Made by a program: the position numbers and the translations under genes
NCBI RefSeq assembly: GCF_002440635.1
Contig: NZ_DJUW01000026.1
Coordinates: 116,176-180,175 of the forward strand
Source of the DNA: Novosphingobium sp. UBA6272
GTDB lineage: Bacteria > Pseudomonadota > Alphaproteobacteria > Sphingomonadales > Sphingomonadaceae
Direction: 5' to 3'
Length of the DNA stretch: 64,000 bases
Notes under the pieces: generated by a model
The model's input: only the letters and a program-made list of their open reading frames with translations
Database searches by the model: none
Told to the model about the DNA's origin: nothing
Shown: positions 44,482-52,528 of the stretch, piece after piece
How positions within the stretch are numbered: the stretch's first letter is position 1
Layout: each line of letters begins with the position of its first letter

Positions 44482-46899
44482 TCAGCCTTCAATCCGCGAG
44501 AAATCGGCCACGCCGTGCACCGCATTGCGCAACTGCGCGAGCAGCGAGAGGCGGTATTGGCGCTTGGCGGGATCGGCATCGTTGACGGTGACCTGGTCGA
44601 AGAACGCATCGATCGGCGCGCGCAGGCTGGCCAGCGCCGACATCGCCCCGGCAAAGTCCTCCGCCGCGACCGCCGAAGCCGCCGTGGGCCCCGCCGCCGC
44701 GAGCGCGTCGATCAGATCCTTTTCCGCAGGTTCGGGGGTGTAGGAAAGCACAAAAGCCCCTTCCCTTGAGGGAAGGGGTTGGGGATGGGTGTTCGACGCC
44801 GGAGATGTGGCACCCCCCACCCCCAGCCCCTCCCCCTCGGGGAGGGGAGTTTTCTTGAGGATATTGGCGGCGCGCTTGTACCCGGCCAGCAGGTTGGCGC
44901 CGTCCTCGGTCCCGACAAAGGCCTGGAGCGCATGGACCCGCGCGAGCAGCCGGACGAGATCGTCCTCGCCGCCCAGCGCGAACACCGCGTCGATCAGGTC
45001 GTGACGGACACCGGCTTCGCGTTGCTGAACCTTGAGGCGGTCGGCGAGGAACTGGTCCAAGTGTCGGGCATTTTGTTCACCCGCCTCAATCAGTTCACGC
45101 TGCTTTTGATCCTTGGCTTCCTGTGCGGCGCCAGCCAATACTGGTCGAAGTTCTTCAGCGAATTTGCGCGATTGAATTGCCCAAAAATCTTCCTCGAACG
45201 GGATGGCTTGCTGCCAAGCGATATTTTGAATTTGAAGGACCATTGCCGTTTGGAACGGCTCCGTGACACCGATCCGCATTCGGTTCTCGAGTATAATGCG
45301 GATGATACCTAGCATTGCACGACGGAGCGCAAACGGATCCTTTGAGCCCGTTGGCCTTTCATCGATCAGGAAGAACCCAACCAACGTATCCAGCTTATCC
45401 GCCAAACTCACCGCCACCGTCACCGGCGCGGTCGGTACGTCATCGCCCTGCCCGACCGGCTTGTAGTGATCGCGGATCGCGTCGGCGACGGCGTCGGGCA
45501 GGCCCTCGGCGCGGGCGTAGTAGCCGCCCATCAGGCCTTGCAGTTCGGGGAACTCGCCGACCATTTCGGTGACGAGGTCGGCCTTGCACAGGCGGGCGGC
45601 GAGTTCGGCCATATCCGCCAAACTCTCCGTCGCCCCGGCGAAGGCCGGGGCTTGGCTTTTCTTATCGGCCTCTGGGTTGTCCGCATCCGTGGACAAGGAA
45701 GCCAAGCCCCGGCCTTCGCCGGGGCGACGAGTGGAGTTGGTTGCGAGGGCAACATCTGAGCCGACGATTCCTTCCTCAACCAGCCACCGGGCCAGCTTGG
45801 CCACCCGCTCGACCTTGTCGGCAACGGTGCCAAGCTTTTCGTGGAAGGTAATCCGCTCCAGCTTCTTCGCCTGCTGCGCCAGCGGCACCTTGCGGTCCTG
45901 CTCCCAGAAGAACCGCGCGTCGCTGAGCCGCGCCGCCAGCACCTTGCGGTTGCCGTCGACAATCGCCGCGCCGCCATCGGTCGCGGTGATGTTGGCGGTG
46001 CAGACGAAGGCATTGGCCAATTTGCCCGCCGCGTCGGTGCACACGAAATATTTCTGGTTTGTCCGCGCGGTTAGCTGGATCACTTCAGGCGGTACATCAA
46101 GAAAGGCCGGATCAAACCGGCCCAGCAGCGGCGTGGGCCATTCGGTCAGCCCGGCATTCTCGATCACCAGCCCCTCGTCCTCGACCAGTGTGAGCCCGGC
46201 GTCGGCGGCAGCCTTGGCGGCTTCGGCGCGGATCAGGTCCTGGCGCTGGGCGTGGTCGACGATCACATGGGCGGCGCGCAGCTTGTCGGCGTAGTCATCC
46301 ACACCGTCGATGCCGATCTCGCCTTCCGCGTGGAAGCGGTGGCCCACTGTGGTACGGCCTGCGGCGATCCCGCCGACTTCGCAGTCCACCACCGCGCCAT
46401 CGAGCAGCGCGACGATCCCCGAAAGCGGGCGTACCCAGCGCAGGCTCTCGCTGGAAAGCGAGGCCGCGCCCCAGCGCTGGCTCTTGGGCCAGGGGAAGGC
46501 GCGGACGATTGAGGGGATCGCTTCGGCCAGCACTTCGGCAGTGGCGCGGCCGGGCTTTTCGGTGATGGCGTAGAGCACCCCGTCGCGCTCGACCAACTGG
46601 TCTTCGCTGAGGCCAGTCTTGCGCAGGAAGCCCTCGAGCGCTTGCGGCGGCGCGCCGACGCGCGGGCCCTTCAGCTCTTCGCTGACGGCGGCGGTTGCGC
46701 TGGGCAAGCCGCGCGCGATCAGCGCCAGGCGGCGCGGGGTGGACCAGACGGTGATCTCAACTTCAACCCGCTCATCCTGAGCCTGTCGAAGGACGGCATC
46801 CATTTCCGTGCGGAACAGCTTCTCCAGATCGGCGCGCGCACCGGCCTGCATCCGGGCGGGGATTTCCTCGCAGCGGAGTTCGAGGAGGAAGTCAGACAT
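44482..46899 (-). CDS. glyS: Glycyl-tRNA synthetase beta subunit carrying three in-frame repeat insertions
   Basis: 805-aa beta subunit of the split glycyl-tRNA synthetase. It begins MSDFLLELRCEEIPARM and has RTNQKYFVCTD, FFWEQDRKVPLAQQAKKLERITFHEKLG and DKLDTLVGFFLIDERPTGSKDPFALRRAMLG, all normal for GlyS. It is longer than usual because three palindromic repeats are read through: LRQAQDER (residues about 35-44), RRPGEGRG...QAPAFAGATES (about 385-425) and TPLPEGEGLGVGG...PLPSREG (about 684-714). The start is ATG 46899, since GGAGAGG is placed for it; an upstream ATG at 46914 lies inside that ribosome site. Confidence 0.95.
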   Translation of the reverse strand: MSDFLLELRCEEIPARMQAGARADLEKLFRTEMDAVLRQAQDERVEVEITVWSTPRRLALIARGLPSATAAVSEELKGPRVGAPPQALEGFLRKTGLSEDQLVERDGVLYAITEKPGRATAEVLAEAIPSIVRAFPWPKSQRWGAASLSSESLRWVRPLSGIVALLDGAVVDCEVGGIAAGRTTVGHRFHAEGEIGIDGVDDYADKLRAAHVIVDHAQRQDLIRAEAAKAAADAGLTLVEDEGLVIENAGLTEWPTPLLGRFDPAFLDVPPEVIQLTARTNQKYFVCTDAAGKLANAFVCTANITATDGGAAIVDGNRKVLAARLSDARFFWEQDRKVPLAQQAKKLERITFHEKLGTVADKVERVAKLARWLVEEGIVGSDVALATNSTRRPGEGRGLASLSTDADNPEADKKSQAPAFAGATESLADMAELAARLCKADLVTEMVGEFPELQGLMGGYYARAEGLPDAVADAIRDHYKPVGQGDDVPTAPVTVAVSLADKLDTLVGFFLIDERPTGSKDPFALRRAMLGIIRIILENRMRIGVTEPFQTAMVLQIQNIAWQQAIPFEEDFWAIQSRKFAEELRPVLAGAAQEAKDQKQRELIEAGEQNARHLDQFLADRLKVQQREAGVRHDLIDAVFALGGEDDLVRLLARVHALQAFVGTEDGANLLAGYKRAANILKKTPLPEGEGLGVGGATSPASNTHPQPLPSREGAFVLSYTPEPAEKDLIDALAAAGPTAASAVAAEDFAGAMSALASLRAPIDAFFDQVTVNDADPAKRQYRLSLLAQLRNAVHGVADFSRIEG
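44757..44849. repeat. Imperfect inverted repeat inside glyS (PLPEGEGLGVGG type)
   Basis: Arms at 44757-44791 and 44811-44849 are imperfect reverse complements rich in CCCC/GGGG, with cores CCCTTCCCTTGAGGGAAGGG and CCCTCCCCCTCGGGGAGGGG. Read in frame they give TPLPEGEGLGVGG and HPQPLPSREG. The element replaces nothing obvious in the protein and falls in the C-terminal part. Confidence 0.8.
45629..45728. repeat. Perfect 29-bp inverted repeat inside glyS (GCCCCGGCGAAGGCCGGGGC type)
   Basis: Arms 45629-45657 and 45700-45728 are perfect 29-bp reverse complements around a 42-nt centre. Each arm itself contains the smaller palindrome CCCCGGCGAAGGCCGGGG. Read on the minus strand the arms give RRPGEGRGLA and SQAPAFAGAT, so the element is fully coding. 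Confidence 0.88.
46769..46797. repeat. CCTGAGCCTGTCGAAGGAC repeat inside glyS
   Basis: Core CTCATCCTGAGCCTGTCGAAGGAC, a variant of the ppdK copy, reading VLRQAQDERVE near the N-terminus of GlyS. Confidence 0.78.
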
Positions 46900-46905
46900 A
46901 AAGGT

Positions 46906-47049
46906 CCTCTCCATTTTGCGAAGCCAAATGGGGAGGTGGCAGACGCGAAGCGGCTGACGGAGGGGTAAAGCGGCAGGGCAGAGACCCCTCCGTCACGGCC
47001 TTCGGCCGCGCCACCTCCCCATTTGTGGCATTCGCCAAAAATGGAGAGG
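46906..47049. repeat. Long imperfect inverted repeat between glyS and glyQ
   Basis: Arms of about 60 nt, 46906-46965 and 46985-47049, are imperfect reverse complements beginning CCTCTCCATTTT and ending with the match to it. They share GGGGAGGTGGC and GACGGAGGGG. The arm next to glyS holds the glyS ribosome site (GGAGAGG, minus strand), so folding of the transcript could hide it. Confidence 0.82.
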
Positions 47050-47067
47050 ATCGACTGGCGGCCCCGC

Positions 47068-47991
47068 TCACAGCACCCACTCCGGAAAATCCTTCGCCCA
47101 CTGATCCTTGTTCTTCTCGATCCAGGCTTGCGCCGATCCCTTGGCGAGATCGCGCACGCGGCCCATGTAGCTCGCCCGTTCCTGGACCGAGATCACGCCG
47201 CGGGCCTGCAGCAGGTTGAACAGGTGGCTGGCCTCGATCGCCTGGTCATAGGCGGCGAGTGGAATATCGGCATCGATGCAGCGCTGGCATTCGGCCTCGG
47301 CGGCCTGGAAACCTTTGAACAGGCTGTCGGTATCGGCAACCTCGAAGTTGTATTTCGAGAATTCCTGCTCGTTCTTGAGGAACACCTCGCCATAGGTCAC
47401 CCCGGCCTTGTTGAAGGCGAGGTCATAGACGTTGTCGACGCCCTGGATGTACATCGCCAGCCGTTCCAGCCCATAGGTCAGCTCGCCCGCGACCGGCTTG
47501 CAGTCGAACCCGCCCATTTGCTGGAAATAGGTGAACTGGCTGACTTCCATCCCGTCGCACCAGACTTCCCAGCCAAGCCCCCAGGCGCCCAGCGTCGGGC
47601 TTTCCCAGTCATCCTCGACGAAGCGGATATCGTGCGCCAGCGGATCGATCCCGATCTCCAGCAGGCTGCCCAGATAGAGCTCCTGGAAGTTCTCCGGGCT
47701 CGGCTTCATGATCACCTGGTACTGGTAATAGTGCTGCAGCCGGTTGGGGTTCTCGCCATAGCGGCCATCGGTGGGCCGGCGGCTGGGCTGGACATAGGCG
47801 GCGTTCCACGGCTCTGGCCCAAGGCTGCGCAGCGTGGTCGCAGGGTGAAAGGTCCCCGCCCCGACCCGCATGTCATAGGGCTGGAGAATCAGGCAGCCCT
47901 GCGCGCTCCAGTAATTGTGAAGCGTGAGGATCATGTCCTGGAAGGAAAGGGCCACGGCGGCCCGATCGTCCTGAGCTTGTCGAAGGGTCAT
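47068..47991 (-). CDS. glyQ: Glycyl-tRNA synthetase alpha subunit
   Basis: Up to 307-aa catalytic subunit of the split glycyl-tRNA synthetase. SFQDMILTLHNYWSAQGCLILQPYDM is the usual start of homology, with FHPATTLRSLGPEPWNAAYVQPSRRPTDGRYGENPNR and WCDGMEVSQFTYFQQ following. The first residues (TLRQAQDDR) are repeat-derived: the ATG at 47991 lies at the edge of a palindromic repeat. A GTG at 47955, just before ALSFQDM, is the other possible start. It is upstream of glyS on the same strand. Confidence 0.96.
   Translation of the reverse strand: MTLRQAQDDRAAVALSFQDMILTLHNYWSAQGCLILQPYDMRVGAGTFHPATTLRSLGPEPWNAAYVQPSRRPTDGRYGENPNRLQHYYQYQVIMKPSPENFQELYLGSLLEIGIDPLAHDIRFVEDDWESPTLGAWGLGWEVWCDGMEVSQFTYFQQMGGFDCKPVAGELTYGLERLAMYIQGVDNVYDLAFNKAGVTYGEVFLKNEQEFSKYNFEVADTDSLFKGFQAAEAECQRCIDADIPLAAYDQAIEASHLFNLLQARGVISVQERASYMGRVRDLAKGSAQAWIEKNKDQWAKDFPEWVL
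47964..47990. repeat. CCTGAGCTTGTCGAAGGG repeat at the glyQ start
   Basis: Core CGTCCTGAGCTTGTCGAAGGG directly after the glyQ ATG, reading TLRQAQDDR. It is the third coding copy of this repeat within 4 kb. Confidence 0.78.
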
Positions 47992-48054
47992 GGCAGCGGC
48001 CTTTGGCGGAGAACCCCGCGCAAATCAACCGTTCTGCGGGCATTTCGAGAGCCA

Positions 48055-48125
48055 TGTCAGGTAAGCTTGACATTGTCAGCGAATCACGACATTGTGTAAC
48101 GCATACCTGACATCTAGACAGGTAT
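48055..48125. promoter_or_regulatory. Repeated CAGGTA palindromes upstream of the UrcA gene
   Basis: ATACCTG (48103-48109) and CAGGTAT (48119-48125) are perfect arms 9 nt apart. TGTCAGGTA at 48055-48063 is the exact reverse complement of TACCTGACA at 48104-48112. The cluster lies 28-98 nt before the ATG at 48153 and looks like sites for a dimeric repressor or activator. Confidence 0.5.
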
Positions 48126-48152
48126 ACGAGACACCAACCGAGGAGTTGCACC

Positions 48153-48413
48153 ATGATTGTTCGTTCGCTTATCGCTTCGCTTGCCCTGGTCGCCGCTGCC
48201 AGCCCTGCCCTTGCCCAGGACGTGGTGAACGTCGAAATCTCGGTTACGGGCCTCGATCTCTCCCAATCGGCTGACCGCGAGCGCTTTGAAACCCGCCTCA
48301 AGTCCGCCGCCCGCGACGCCTGCCGGACCGGCTACTTCAGCCCGGGCGCCCGGATCGCAGAACAACGCTGCATCGATGATGTGATTGCCAGCGCGCGCCA
48401 GAAGATCGACTGA
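48153..48413 (+). CDS. UrcA family protein
   Basis: 86-aa exported protein: a signal peptide (MIVRSLIASLALVAAASPALA), then VEISVTGLDLSQSADRERFETRLKSAARDACRTG and EQRCIDDVIASAR with two Cys that probably pair. This pattern matches the UrcA family of sphingomonads and caulobacters, whose function is unknown. GAGGAG precedes the ATG. Confidence 0.85.
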   Translation: MIVRSLIASLALVAAASPALAQDVVNVEISVTGLDLSQSADRERFETRLKSAARDACRTGYFSPGARIAEQRCIDDVIASARQKID

Positions 48414-48519
48414 TCCGCTCACGCGGATGGGGCGGCCCGGCACCCTTTGCCCCGCCGGGTCGCCCTTTGCATTGCCCGGCCAAGCCCCTATGCGGGACCC
48501 AGTTGGAGAGAGCGCAATC

Positions 48520-49017
48520 GTGAATACAACCAGAAAGCATTACCGCTATTACGACACGCTGATCGACATCGCTTTCTGGAGCTTTCTGATCCAGTCGATC
48601 ATTCCGTGGCTGCGATTGCTTGGCCTGACGGATTCCCAGCTCCACGGGGTGTGGAGCACGGTGTCGATGAGCCTGTTCATTGGCACCTGGCTGTTGATCG
48701 AATTCCTGATTCTGGCCGGGTTCATGCGCGATGAATATGCTCAGGGGCTGTGGCAGAGGGCCGGAGCCAAGATTGTGAAGCTCTTGACGACTGCATTGCC
48801 GCTGATCTTCCTGGCTGCAGTGATATTCCAGGATCAGATTGTCGACTGGCTTCGCACCCAGGCCCCGGATGCGATTCCTTCTGACGTCGGCACCCCGCAG
48901 GAGGCAGCGATTCTGGCCCATGCTTCGGGCGCCCTGAAGGTAATTTTCTACACGGCTGTCTACCTGCCCTTCGTGTTCATCTGCCTCTACAAGTGGCAGC
49001 GCTGGCGGGATGCCTAG
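48520..49017 (+). CDS. Predicted membrane protein, first gene of a membrane-XRE-membrane trio
   Basis: 165 aa with about four membrane helices (FWSFLIQSIIPWLRLLGL, STVSMSLFIGTWLLIEFLIL, LLTTALPLIFLAAVIF, GALKVIFYTAVYLPFVFIC). Small integral proteins of this size are often paired with YozG-like regulators, as here. GTG 48520 is chosen because GGAGAG lies 9 nt upstream; an ATG at 48490 is in the same frame. Function unknown. Confidence 0.72.
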   Translation: MNTTRKHYRYYDTLIDIAFWSFLIQSIIPWLRLLGLTDSQLHGVWSTVSMSLFIGTWLLIEFLILAGFMRDEYAQGLWQRAGAKIVKLLTTALPLIFLAAVIFQDQIVDWLRTQAPDAIPSDVGTPQEAAILAHASGALKVIFYTAVYLPFVFICLYKWQRWRDA

Positions 49018-49215
49018 GTGAAGAACAAGCTCAAAGTCCTACGGGCGATGCGCGACTGGAGCCAGGCGGACCTCGCCGAGCGGCTCGACGTATCACGCCA
49101 GGCGGTCAACGCGATCGAAACCGGCAAGCACGATCCCTCGCTGCCGCTGGCGTTCCGCATCGCCCGACTGTTCGAAATGCCGATTGAGGAAGTGTTCGAT
49201 GACACCGACCAATGA
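49018..49215 (+). CDS. XRE-family (YozG-like) helix-turn-helix regulator
   Basis: 65 aa, a bare helix-turn-helix: MKNKLKVLRAMRDWSQADLA, then DVSRQAVNAIETGKHDPSLPLAFRIARLF and a short acidic tail. This compact form is the YozG-like type that sits beside small membrane proteins. The GTG start directly follows the upstream stop, and the stop overlaps the next gene, so all three are one operon. Confidence 0.88.
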   Translation: MKNKLKVLRAMRDWSQADLAERLDVSRQAVNAIETGKHDPSLPLAFRIARLFEMPIEEVFDDTDQ

Positions 49216-49864
49216 CACCCCGAAATGGAGCGATGCCTGGCCTGTGCGGCTGGCAATCATCCTGGCACTGGGCGTGGCCCTGATTTTTTCGATCGGCGTA
49301 GTGGTGGGCTTTTTCGGCAGCCATTCGGGCACCCGGGTCTCGCCGGGCGATATTCTTGTCGGCGCGCCGGTGGTGCTGTTCGCGGCGCTGATCTGCTGGC
49401 TGCTCATTGTCCAGATCCGGCGTCTGGTCGGAATGGACCGAAGGAAAACGGGCCCGCGCACCCGCATGGCCAAGACTTTGTGGACATTCAGCCTGGCGCT
49501 GGGCGCGGTGATCGGGGCCGGATTGGTGCTGACCTCCAAGGAGAAAAGCGGCAGTGGCTTTGACGCGACATTCCGCACGCTGCTTTCGGAAAGCGCGATC
49601 CCTTCCGGCATCGCGATCGCCTTGTTGCTCGCGCTGGCCATAACCGCGCTGATCACGGTGGTCTATTACCGCAATATCGACGAACACGAACGCGCGGCGC
49701 AGGGATTTGCCTCTACGCTGGCGATCAATGTCTACATCCTGGTCACCCTGGCGTGGTGGACCGCCGCAAAAGGCGGGCTGGCCCGGCCCTATGACGCAGC
49801 GGCCGCCTTTGTGCTGACCGTGTTCGTCTGGTTCGCCGGCTGGCTCTGGCAGAAATACCGCTAG
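49199..49864 (+). CDS. Predicted membrane protein, third gene of the trio
   Basis: 221 aa with about six membrane helices (VRLAIILALGVALIFSIGVV, ILVGAPVVLFAALICWLLIV, LWTFSLALGAVIGAGLVLTS, GIAIALLLALAITALITVVYY and two near the C-terminus). No family is recognised. ATG 49199 lies inside the end of the XRE gene. The regulator between two membrane proteins suggests a small envelope-sensing or stress unit. Confidence 0.72.
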   Translation: MTPTNDTPKWSDAWPVRLAIILALGVALIFSIGVVVGFFGSHSGTRVSPGDILVGAPVVLFAALICWLLIVQIRRLVGMDRRKTGPRTRMAKTLWTFSLALGAVIGAGLVLTSKEKSGSGFDATFRTLLSESAIPSGIAIALLLALAITALITVVYYRNIDEHERAAQGFASTLAINVYILVTLAWWTAAKGGLARPYDAAAAFVLTVFVWFAGWLWQKYR

Positions 49865-49914
49865 GCCTGACCGGCAGCCTTGAAACTCACCCCCAAACCG
49901 GAAAAGAGCATCCC

Positions 49915-50841
49915 ATGAACCTTCGCAAGCTTTTGATCGCCGCCAGTGCCAGCACTTTTGCCCTGCTCGGCCCGGCTACGATTGCCCAGAACGCCCCCGT
50001 TCCTGTTATAAAGGCCGAACCCATTGCGCCTGCTCCGGTTGCCGCCAAACCGGCACTTTGGAAGGTATCTGACAAGGACACCACGATCTACCTGTTCGGC
50101 ACGGTCCACCTGCTGCCCAAGGGGATCGAGTGGTACAACGGCAAGCTGCAGACCGCATTCGAACGGTCGCAGGAACTGGTCACCGAAATTCCCGAAGTAT
50201 CGGATGGAGAGAGCATCTCGATGATGCTCAAGCACGGCACCCTGCCTCCCGGCCAGACACTGCGCGACGGGATGAGCCTGGAAGAGAAAGCCAAGTTCGA
50301 AGCGGCAATGACCAGCCTGGGCCTGCCTGTGAGTGCGTTTGATCGCTACAAGCCCTGGTTCGCCGCCGTGGCCATAGCCACCCTGCCCCTGCAGAAATCC
50401 GGCTACTCGCTCGACAGCGGGGTGGAAAACCAGCTCGGCAAGCGTAACAAGGCACTGGGCCGTCCGCGCACCGGGCTTGAAACGCTCGATTTCCAGCTCG
50501 GCATCTTCAATGGCCTGAAGCCGGAAGACCAGAAGCGCTATCTGTTCGAAGTGATCGACGGAATCCCCGAGATCAAGCCGCAGATCGACAAGATGGTGGC
50601 GGCTTGGGCCAAGGGCGACGCCAAGGGCCTGGCAGCATTGATGAATGCCGAAACCGACGATCCGGTGCTGTGGGAAGCCCTGCTGACCAATCGCAACCGC
50701 AACTGGTCGGTGTGGATCGACAATCGGCTGGATCAGCCCGGGGTGGTCTTTGTCGCGGTGGGCGCCGGACACCTGGGCGGCAAGGATTCGGTCCAGTCGT
50801 TCCTCGCCAAGAGCGGGATCAAGGCGGTTCGTGTCCAATAG
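49915..50841 (+). CDS. TraB/GumN family protein
   Basis: 308-aa exported protein: signal peptide (MNLRKLLIAASASTFALLG), a Pro/Ala linker, then the TraB/GumN domain with LWKVSDKDTTIYLFGTVHLLPKGIEWY (GTxH motif) and VFVAVGAGHLGGKDSVQ (GxxH). Members are suspected metalloproteases or involved in polysaccharide export; the role is not settled. A second copy follows and overlaps its stop. Confidence 0.85.
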   Translation: MNLRKLLIAASASTFALLGPATIAQNAPVPVIKAEPIAPAPVAAKPALWKVSDKDTTIYLFGTVHLLPKGIEWYNGKLQTAFERSQELVTEIPEVSDGESISMMLKHGTLPPGQTLRDGMSLEEKAKFEAAMTSLGLPVSAFDRYKPWFAAVAIATLPLQKSGYSLDSGVENQLGKRNKALGRPRTGLETLDFQLGIFNGLKPEDQKRYLFEVIDGIPEIKPQIDKMVAAWAKGDAKGLAALMNAETDDPVLWEALLTNRNRNWSVWIDNRLDQPGVVFVAVGAGHLGGKDSVQSFLAKSGIKAVRVQ

Positions 50842-51697
50842 GCTGATCGCGGCGCTGCTGGCCCTGCTGGCCCTGGCCGGCTGCGCCCGCGCGCCCGAGG
50901 TCCATCCGGCGCTGTGGCTGGTCGAAGGACCAAAGGGCGAGAAGGCCTGGCTGTTCGGGACGATCCACGCTTTGCCCGCACCGGTCGAATGGCGCTCCGC
51001 CAAAGTCGATGCGGCGTTGAAGGCAGCCGATCGCCTGGTGCTGGAAGTTGCGGACATTACCGACGACGCCAAGACGGCGAAGGCCTTCGCCGACCTGGCC
51101 CAGTCACCCGGCCTTCCGCCGCTGGAAGCGCGGGTGCAGCCCGCTCTGCGCGATGATCTGGCCGAAGATCTGGCCGCCGGGGGGCTGAAGCCCGGTTCGC
51201 TCGATCCTTATGAGACCTGGGCGGCGGCGCTGATGCTGCAGAACGCCGCGGCCGCAGCAGGCGATAATGACAGCGGCAACGGGATTGACCGCGCCATCGC
51301 GCTCGCCTGGCGCGGCCCGATCGAGGAGTTCGAAGGCGCACGGGCACAGCTGGCGATCTTCGACGCCCTGCCCGAAGCCGAGCAACGCGCCCTGCTCGAT
51401 GCCGTGCTGATCGAGGCAGATGGCCGTGAGGTCCAGCTGCGCGATCTGGAGCAGGCCTGGGCCACCGGAAACATGGACCTGATCGCGCGGGTGACCGACG
51501 AAGACTTTGCCAAGGCCCCGGCGCTGCGCGAAGAGTTGCTGGTCGGCCGCAACCGGGCGTGGCTGGGCAAGCTTGAAGCGATGCTGGCCGGCGGCGCGCG
51601 GCCATTCGTGGCAGTCGGGGCCGCACATCTGGCGGGGCGCGATGGCCTGCCTGCGATGCTGGCGGCGCGCGGCTGGAAGGTCACCCGGCTGCAATAG
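50831..51697 (+). CDS. TraB/GumN family lipoprotein
   Basis: 288-aa paralogue of the preceding protein, here as a lipoprotein (lipobox LALAGC near residue 18). It has LWLVEGPKGEKAWLFGTIHALPAPVEW and PFVAVGAAHLAGRDGLPAM. The start is GTG 50831, 11 nt inside the end of the upstream gene. The two are co-translated. Confidence 0.83.
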   Translation: MSNRLIAALLALLALAGCARAPEVHPALWLVEGPKGEKAWLFGTIHALPAPVEWRSAKVDAALKAADRLVLEVADITDDAKTAKAFADLAQSPGLPPLEARVQPALRDDLAEDLAAGGLKPGSLDPYETWAAALMLQNAAAAAGDNDSGNGIDRAIALAWRGPIEEFEGARAQLAIFDALPEAEQRALLDAVLIEADGREVQLRDLEQAWATGNMDLIARVTDEDFAKAPALREELLVGRNRAWLGKLEAMLAGGARPFVAVGAAHLAGRDGLPAMLAARGWKVTRLQ

Positions 51698-51827
51698 CAG
51701 CGCCGAGGCCGGGGATTGCTTGCATTTCCCCCACTTTGCCGCTAACGGCCCGCGCTTCCCGTCATGGTCATCCCTGGAGGCGTGGCGGAGAAATGGACCA
51801 ACTTACGAATTTCGAAAGGCTTGAGTT

Positions 51828-52436
51828 ATGAGCGATACGCTGACCCTGCCGGCCGAGACGCGCGAACGGGCAGGCAAGGGAGCCTCCCGTGCCCTGCGTC
51901 GTGAAGGCCGCGTCCCTGCCGTTGTCTATGGCGGTAATGAAGAACCCCTGGCGATCCACGTCGAAGAAAAGCTGCTGCGCAAGCAGCTGGGCACCGGCCA
52001 CTTCTTCAACTCGATCGTCGAAGTGGAAGTTGGCGGCAAGACCGTCCGCACCCTGCCCAAGGATGTTGCCTTCCACCCGGTCAGCGACCGTCCGCTCCAT
52101 GCCGACTTCCTGCGCCTCTCGGCCAATTCGACCGTACACGTCGAAGTGCCGGTGGTGTTCGTCAACGAAGCCGCCAGCCCGGGCCTGAAGCGCGGCGGCG
52201 TGCTCAACATCGTCCGTCACGAACTGGAACTGGTCTGCGAAGCGGACAAGATCCCCGAAGACATCAACATCGATGTCACCGGCTTCGACGTCGGCGATTC
52301 GATCCACATCAGCCACGTCAATCTTCCGGCCGGTTCGAAGAGCGCGATCACCGATCGCGACTTCACCATCGCCACCATCGTTGCCCCTTCGGGCCTGCGC
52401 AGCGAAGAAGGCGATAACAGCAAGGCCGAAGGCTAA
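51828..52436 (+). CDS. rplY: 50S ribosomal protein L25/general stress protein Ctc
   Basis: 202-aa long-form L25 that binds 5S rRNA. The N-terminal domain has RERAGKGASRALRREGRVPAVVYGG, and the TL5/Ctc C-terminal beta domain has VHVEVPVVFVNEAASPGLKRGG and DINIDVTGFDVGDSIHISHV. GAAAGGC lies upstream of the ATG. It is followed by a strong terminator and is close to pth, as in many bacteria. Confidence 0.95.
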   Translation: MSDTLTLPAETRERAGKGASRALRREGRVPAVVYGGNEEPLAIHVEEKLLRKQLGTGHFFNSIVEVEVGGKTVRTLPKDVAFHPVSDRPLHADFLRLSANSTVHVEVPVVFVNEAASPGLKRGGVLNIVRHELELVCEADKIPEDINIDVTGFDVGDSIHISHVNLPAGSKSAITDRDFTIATIVAPSGLRSEEGDNSKAEG

Positions 52437-52480
52437 ACCGCAATCGCGGTTGCCGCAGCGGCTTTTGCCAGCCAAAGTTC

Positions 52481-52515
52481 AGCCGGGCCGTGGTAACACG
52501 GCCCGGCTTTTCTAT
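52481..52515 (+). terminator. Intrinsic terminator of rplY
   Basis: AGCCGGGCCGTG and CACGGCCCGGCT form a 12-bp stem with a GTAA loop (52481-52508), followed by TTTCTATT. A smaller hairpin with TTTT lies just before it (52436-52466). Confidence 0.85.
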
Positions 52516-52528
52516 TCAGGGGTCCCAA

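Noticed and set aside
44757..45728. CRISPR array in glyS
   Set aside because: The repeats are inverted, of different families and read as protein; there are no regular direct repeats with spacers and no cas genes.
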